Below are positions 13,559-16,734 of a stretch of 16,734 nt of DNA, one piece after another. The stretch spans positions 1-16,734 of the forward strand of contig DBWO01000014.1 in assembly GCA_002309055.1 (NCBI GenBank), in the 5' to 3' direction. The first letter of the stretch is position 1. Each line of letters begins with the position of its first letter. The translations under genes were made by a program, and so were the position numbers. The notes beneath the pieces were generated by a model. That model was not told where the DNA came from. It saw nothing but the letters and a program-made list of their open reading frames with translations, and searched no databases. The stretch comes from Ruminococcaceae bacterium UBA1236. GTDB taxonomy: Bacteria > Bacillota > Clostridia > Oscillospirales > Acutalibacteraceae.

Positions 13559-14104
13559 TTATTTGCCGCCCTTACCGGCTTTACCTTCCTTGCGGCGGAT
13601 GTGCTCGTCTGCGTACTTGATGCCTTTGCCTTTGTAGGGCTCGGGGGGACGCTTTTCGCGAACGTTTGCGGCAAACTGGCCGACCTTCTGCTTGTCGGCA
13701 CCAGAGATAACGATCTTATTGGGGGCGGGAACTTCAATCGTAACTCCTTCGGGAGCCGTCATGATAACATCATGAGAGTAGCCTACCTTGAGCACGAGAT
13801 CTTTGCCCTTCATCTCCGCACGATAACCGATACCGTTGATTTCGAGCTCCTTCTTGAAGGTCTCGTGTGTGCCGGTAACCATGTTAGCGATAAGAGTTCT
13901 TGAAAGACCGTGAAGTGATCTGTTTTCTTTGGAATCATCGGGGCGGGTAACGTTGATAACGTTGCCGTCCTTCTCTACGGTGATGTTGGGGTGTATGTTT
14001 CTTGAAAGGGTGCCCTTGGGTCCTTTAACGGTAACAAGGTTGCCTTCAATTGTGACATCAACCCCTGCGGGAATCTCAATGGGTTTTTTGCCGATTCTTG
14101 ACAT
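13559..14104 (-). CDS. rplF: 50S ribosomal protein uL6
   Basis: Large-subunit protein uL6, 181 residues, located near the sarcin-ricin loop and factor-binding site. It starts MSRIGKKPIEIPAGVDVTIE, has two repeated L6 folds, and carries the signature PEPYKGKGIKYADEHIRRKEGKAGK at its end (family block PEPYKGKGI plus basic tail). ATG 14104 has AAGGAGGT upstream, and the gene follows rpsH by 14 bases. Confidence 0.98.
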   Translation of the reverse strand: MSRIGKKPIEIPAGVDVTIEGNLVTVKGPKGTLSRNIHPNITVEKDGNVINVTRPDDSKENRSLHGLSRTLIANMVTGTHETFKKELEINGIGYRAEMKGKDLVLKVGYSHDVIMTAPEGVTIEVPAPNKIVISGADKQKVGQFAANVREKRPPEPYKGKGIKYADEHIRRKEGKAGKGGK

Positions 14105-14118
14105 TGAACGCTACCTCC

Positions 14119-14517
14119 TTACCAGATAAACGCAAGAACCTCGCCGCCAACATTGGCTTTGCGGGCATCCTTGTCGGTCATAACGCCTTTGGAAGTTGAA
14201 AGGATGGCGATGCCGATGCCTTTCATAACCTTGGGCATATTCTCAACGTCTGTGTAAATTCTCAGACCGGGCTTTGAAACTCTGCGCAGACCCGTGATAA
14301 CCTGAGACTTGTTGGGGCCGTACTTGAGGGTGATTTCGATCATGCCCTGCTTGCCGTCGTCCTCAACTGTATATCCTTTTATGTATCCCTCGTCAACAAG
14401 AATCTGAGCAATCGCCTTCTTCATGTTGGATGCGGGAACCTTCACTGTGTCATGCTTTGCCGCATTCGCGTTACGGATACGGGTGAGCATATCAGCGATG
14501 GAATCAGTAATCTGCAT
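14119..14517 (-). CDS. rpsH: 30S ribosomal protein uS8
   Basis: Small-subunit protein uS8, 132 residues, a primary binder of the 16S central domain. The N-terminus ITDSIADMLTRIRNANAAKH and the C-terminus STSKGVMTDKDARKANVGGE are diagnostic. In Escherichia coli uS8 also represses the spc operon through a site near rplE; I cannot confirm an equivalent here. It starts at ATG 14517 behind AAGGAGGT, 30 bases after rpsN. Confidence 0.98.
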   Translation of the reverse strand: MQITDSIADMLTRIRNANAAKHDTVKVPASNMKKAIAQILVDEGYIKGYTVEDDGKQGMIEITLKYGPNKSQVITGLRRVSKPGLRIYTDVENMPKVMKGIGIAILSTSKGVMTDKDARKANVGGEVLAFIW

Positions 14518-14547
14518 ACTGTTTTACCTCCTTTTGTGATTGCTCAA

Positions 14548-14733
14548 TTACCAACTTGCTTTCTTTACGCCGGGGATCTGACCTGCGTGAGCCAGCTCTC
14601 TGAAGCAGATACGGCATACACCGTACTTACGGAGATAAGCATGAGGTCTTCCGCAGATTTTACATCTGCTGTACTCTCTTGTTGAGTACTTGGCAGGGCG
14701 AGCCTGTCTGACTTTCTGTGATGTTTTAGCCAC
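14548..14733 (-). CDS. rpsN: 30S ribosomal protein uS14, zinc type (type Z)
   Basis: The short zinc-binding form of uS14, 61 residues, in the small-subunit head. The ligands are C24 and C27 (CKIC) and C40 and C43 (CRIC). The end AGQIPGVKKASW is typical. The start codon is GTG at 14733, seven bases behind AAGGAGGG; no ATG is available. It lies 12 bases after rplE. Some Firmicutes also carry a zinc-free paralogue elsewhere; none is in this window. Confidence 0.97.
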   Translation of the reverse strand: MAKTSQKVRQARPAKYSTREYSRCKICGRPHAYLRKYGVCRICFRELAHAGQIPGVKKASW

Positions 14734-14745
14734 GGTTTTCCCTCC

Positions 14746-15285
14746 TTATCTTGCAAACGGAGCGCCCATAAGTGAAAGGAGCTCACGTGCTTCTTCGTCT
14801 GTGTTTGCAGTGGTTACGAAGCATATATCCATGCCTCTTACCTTGTCGATCTTGTCGTAATCGATTTCGGGGAATATAAGCTGCTCTTTAACGCCGAGGG
14901 AATAGTTGCCTCTGCCGTCAAATGAGTTGGGGTTAATTCCTCTGAAGTCACGAACTCTGGGAAGTGCCAGGTTGAAAAGCCTGTCAAGGAATTCGTACAT
15001 TCTATCACCTCTGAGGGTGACCTTAGCGCCGATTACCATGCCTTCACGAAGCTTGAAGTTAGCAACGCTCTTCTTGGCCTTGCAGAATACGGGTCTCTGA
15101 CCGGTTATCTGCATGAGGTCGGATGCGATGGCGTCAAGGGCCTTGGAGTTGTCCTTGTCGTTGCCGCAGCCAACGTTGACAACGATCTTGTCAATCTTGG
15201 GAATCTGCATAACGCTCTTGTACTCGAATTTTTTCATCAGAGCAGGTGCTACTTCTTCGACATATTTATCTTTCATTCTTGCCAT
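14746..15285 (-). CDS. rplE: 50S ribosomal protein uL5
   Basis: Large-subunit protein uL5, 179 residues, which holds 5S rRNA in the central protuberance and contacts P-site tRNA. Typical blocks are YKSVMQIPKIDKIVVNVGCG, ITGQRPVFCKAKKSVANFKL, LPRVRDFRGINPNSFDGRGN and the end LLSLMGAPFAR. It starts at ATG 15285 behind GAGGAGG, 18 bases after rplX. No irregularities were seen. Confidence 0.98.
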   Translation of the reverse strand: MARMKDKYVEEVAPALMKKFEYKSVMQIPKIDKIVVNVGCGNDKDNSKALDAIASDLMQITGQRPVFCKAKKSVANFKLREGMVIGAKVTLRGDRMYEFLDRLFNLALPRVRDFRGINPNSFDGRGNYSLGVKEQLIFPEIDYDKIDKVRGMDICFVTTANTDEEARELLSLMGAPFAR

Positions 15286-15303
15286 AGCCGTATCCTCCTC
15301 CGA

Positions 15304-15627
15304 TTAAAACTCTGCAAGGCAGTCGCTCTTTTTGCAAGTGCGGACTTTCTTGCCGTCTACTGTTTTGCTGCCGGTTCTGGTGGGTCTGCCGCACTTGGGG
15401 CAGATAAGCTGAACCTTATCGGCATAGAGTGCGCTCTCGGCCTCGATGATGCCGCCGGGCTCGCCCATCTTGCGGGGCTTAACATGCTTCTTAACGATGT
15501 TAACGCCTTCAACGATGACTTTGCCTTCGGAGGGGCTGACCTCGAGAACCTTGCCTCTCTTGCCTCTGTATTTACCGTTAATGACGACTACTTCGTCACC
15601 GGTTTTAACGTGAACCTTATTATTCAT
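15304..15627 (-). CDS. rplX: 50S ribosomal protein uL24 with C-terminal zinc-ribbon-like motif
   Basis: Large-subunit protein uL24, 107 residues, an assembly initiator that binds 23S rRNA near the exit tunnel. The KOW motif lies at residues 8-35 (VKTGDEVVVINGKYRGKRGK). The C-terminal tail carries C76 and C79 (CPKC) and C98 and C103 (CKKSDC), a possible zinc ribbon found in some clostridial uL24 proteins but not in Escherichia coli. I start it at ATG 15627, which has GGAGGTG upstream and gives MNNKVHVK; the frame is open for 21 more codons, but that extension has no family similarity and nearly reaches rplN. Confidence 0.96.
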   Translation of the reverse strand: MNNKVHVKTGDEVVVINGKYRGKRGKVLEVSPSEGKVIVEGVNIVKKHVKPRKMGEPGGIIEAESALYADKVQLICPKCGRPTRTGSKTVDGKKVRTCKKSDCLAEF

Positions 15628-15640
15628 ATCGGCACCTCCA

Positions 15641-16009
15641 TTAAAGAACTTCGGGAGCCAGAGAAAGAATCTTGGTGTAATCCTTCTCACGGAGCTCTCT
15701 TGCTACGGGCCCGAAAATACGGGTGCCTCTGGGGTTCTTGTCGTCCTTTATAAGAACAGCCGCATTCTCATCAAAGCGAATGTAAGTGCCGTCCTCACGG
15801 CGAAGACCGCTTGCTGTACGAACTACAACAGCTTTGACAACTTCGCCTTTTTTAACTACGCCGCCGGGTGTTGCTTTTTTAACGGAAGCAACCACGACGT
15901 CGCCAATATTGGCATACCTCCTGCCGGAGCCGCCCAAAACTCGAATGCACATAATCTCTTTTGCACCGGTATTGTCGGCAACCTTGAGGTAACTCTGTTG
16001 CTGTATCAC
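15641..16009 (-). CDS. rplN: 50S ribosomal protein uL14
   Basis: Large-subunit protein uL14, 122 residues, the exact usual length, lying on the subunit interface where it makes intersubunit bridges and is the target of the silencing factor RsfS. MIQQQSYLKVADNTGAKEIM at the start, the KKGEVVKAVVVRT block and the end REKDYTKILSLAPEVL are diagnostic. The start codon is GTG at 16009, eight bases behind GGAGG. It follows rpsQ by 23 bases. Confidence 0.98.
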   Translation of the reverse strand: MIQQQSYLKVADNTGAKEIMCIRVLGGSGRRYANIGDVVVASVKKATPGGVVKKGEVVKAVVVRTASGLRREDGTYIRFDENAAVLIKDDKNPRGTRIFGPVARELREKDYTKILSLAPEVL

Positions 16010-16032
16010 AGTGTTTTCCTCCTTACATCGGC

Positions 16033-16287
16033 TTATTTAGCCTTCTCAATAATTTCAACTACGCGCCATCTCTTGTCTTTTGAAATGGGGCGGGTTTCCA
16101 TAACGAGAACTCTGTCGCCTATACCGCACTCATTGTTTTCGTCATGTGCTTTGAGCTTGTATGTGTTGTTAACAATCTTCTTGTAGAGAGGATGTCTGAC
16201 TCTGTCCTTAACGGAAACAACTACAGTCTTATCCATCTTGTCGCTGGTTACTATACCAACACGGGTTTTTCTGAGGTTTCTTTCCAT
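16033..16287 (-). CDS. rpsQ: 30S ribosomal protein uS17
   Basis: Small-subunit protein uS17, 84 residues, an OB-fold protein binding the 16S 5' domain early in assembly. The signatures are RKTRVGIVTSDKMDKTVVVS, HPLYKKIVNNTYKLKAHDE and the block GDRVLVMETRPISKDKRWRV. It starts at ATG 16287 behind GGGAGG, 19 bases after rpmC. Confidence 0.98.
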   Translation of the reverse strand: MERNLRKTRVGIVTSDKMDKTVVVSVKDRVRHPLYKKIVNNTYKLKAHDENNECGIGDRVLVMETRPISKDKRWRVVEIIEKAK

Positions 16288-16306
16288 AGTCTATGTCCTC
16301 CCTTTC

Positions 16307-16510
16307 TCAAGCGTTGGTGCCGTGAAGCTCGATATCTCTCTGAACGGTCTTGACGCGGGCGATATCTTTCTTGACGGCGCTTATACGCATGGGGTTGTCG
16401 AGCTGGTTAACAGCCTGCTGGAAGCGCAGCTTGAACAGCTCGTCTCTGAGCTCGGCGAGCTTTTCATCAAGCTCGGAAGCGGAAAGTTTTCTGATTTCAC
16501 TGGCTTTCAT
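16307..16510 (-). CDS. rpmC: 50S ribosomal protein uL29
   Basis: Large-subunit protein uL29, 67 residues, two long helices at the rim of the exit tunnel, where nascent-chain factors dock. KASEIRKLSASELDEKLAEL and the block LFKLRFQQAVNQLDNPMRI are diagnostic. Its ATG (16510-16508) shares one base with the rplP stop codon (TAATG), a tight coupling that is usual for this gene pair. Its ribosome binding site, GGTGG, lies within the 3' end of rplP. Confidence 0.97.
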   Translation of the reverse strand: MKASEIRKLSASELDEKLAELRDELFKLRFQQAVNQLDNPMRISAVKKDIARVKTVQRDIELHGTNA

Positions 16511-16734
16511 TACTGTTCACCACCTAACTCTTCTTTACTAACAAATTTGCATTTGATGGGGAGCTTGTTTGCAGCAAGACGCATAGCTTCTGCAGCGAGC
16601 TCTCTTTCAACGCCGGCGATTTCAAACATTACTCTGCCGGGCTTAACGACTGCAACCCAGTATTCGGGTGAGCCTTTACCTGAACCCATTCGGGTCTCAG
16701 CGGGCTTCTCGGTGATGGGCTTGTCGGGGAAGAT
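16510..16734 (-). CDS. rplP: 50S ribosomal protein uL16, N-terminal half beyond window
   Basis: The C-terminal 74 residues of uL16, which lies beside the A-site and peptidyl transferase centre. The visible part begins IFPDKPITEKPAETRMGSGK and continues GSPEYWVAVVKPGRVMFEI, the canonical region for this family, ending EELGGEQ. The frame is open to the right edge, and family proteins are about 135-145 residues, so roughly half is missing. The one-base stop/start overlap with rpmC is intact. Confidence 0.97.
   Translation of the reverse strand: MFPDKPITEKPAETRMGSGKGSPEYWVAVVKPGRVMFEIAGVERELAAEAMRLAANKLPIKCKFVSKEELGGEQ

Noticed and set aside
13415..13903. Long plus-strand open frame opposite rplF/rplR (162 codons), and similar open frames opposite other ribosomal genes
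   Set aside because: It lies antisense to clearly identified ribosomal protein genes, resembles no known family, and follows from codon bias of the real gene on the other strand.
15628..15690. Longer N-terminus for rplX
   Set aside because: The added 21 codons lie outside the uL24 family alignment, and the internal ATG at 15627 has a good GGAGGTG site.
10640..16734. Horizontal transfer or mobile element within the ribosomal cluster
   Set aside because: Gene order, spacing and apparent base use are uniform, and no transposase, direct repeats or integrase were seen.

Overview
The window reads as chromosomal DNA of a strictly anaerobic, Gram-positive Clostridia-type bacterium, probably an Oscillospirales/Ruminococcaceae-like gut organism. 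Reasons: the Firmicutes gene order of the S10-spc-alpha ribosomal protein cluster, zinc-type uS14 and bL36, a YbzG-like KOW gene between map and infA, strong AGGAGG-type ribosome binding sites, and an electron-bifurcating [FeFe]-hydrogenase cluster. The family-level placement is inference. By eye GC is near half. Apart from one lipoprotein gene, every gene is on the minus strand, so transcription runs right to left.

Layout from right to left. (1) 16734 to 6319 is the 3' part of the ribosomal protein superoperon: rplP (cut by the window edge), rpmC, rpsQ, rplN, rplX, rplE, rpsN, rpsH, rplF, rplR, rpsE, rpmD, rplO, secY, map, a KOW-protein gene, infA, rpmJ, rpsM, rpsK, rpsD, rpoA, rplQ. The order is canonical except that adk is missing between secY and map. 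The only sizeable gap, before rpoA, holds two hairpins. (2) 6245-6277 is a perfect inverted repeat acting as a bidirectional terminator between rplQ and the convergent lipoprotein gene. (3) 5347-6120 is a plus-strand lipoprotein with a DUF3298/RsiV-like C-terminal half, driven by a consensus promoter. (4) 5183 to 1 is a second minus-strand operon: hydC (NuoE-like), DRTGG protein, RsbW/SpoIIAB-like ATPase, HydS-like [FeFe]-hydrogenase homologue, second DRTGG protein, PHP phosphoesterase, second GHKL ATPase, thioredoxin-like ferredoxin, and hydB (NuoF-like, cut by the left edge). The catalytic hydA is expected just beyond the edge but is not seen.

The ribosomal region is ordinary. The hydrogenase operon is the interesting part. 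Between the subunits of an NADH/ferredoxin bifurcating hydrogenase sit five genes that look like a signalling module. They comprise a hydrogenase homologue that keeps the four H-cluster cysteine ligands but has alanine at the proton-relay cysteine, two GHKL ATPases without histidine-kinase dimerisation domains, two small DRTGG proteins (a possible nucleotide-binding fold) and a PHP phosphoesterase. A reasonable hypothesis is H2 or redox sensing coupled to protein phosphorylation or nucleotide signalling that adjusts hydrogenase activity or expression. Similar neighbourhoods occur in other anaerobes, such as around hydABC in Thermotoga maritima, so the cluster is not unique, but the pathway joining its parts is to my knowledge undefined.

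No gene-free stretch exceeds 300 bases. I saw no rRNA, tRNA, CRISPR array, insertion sequence or other mobile element.
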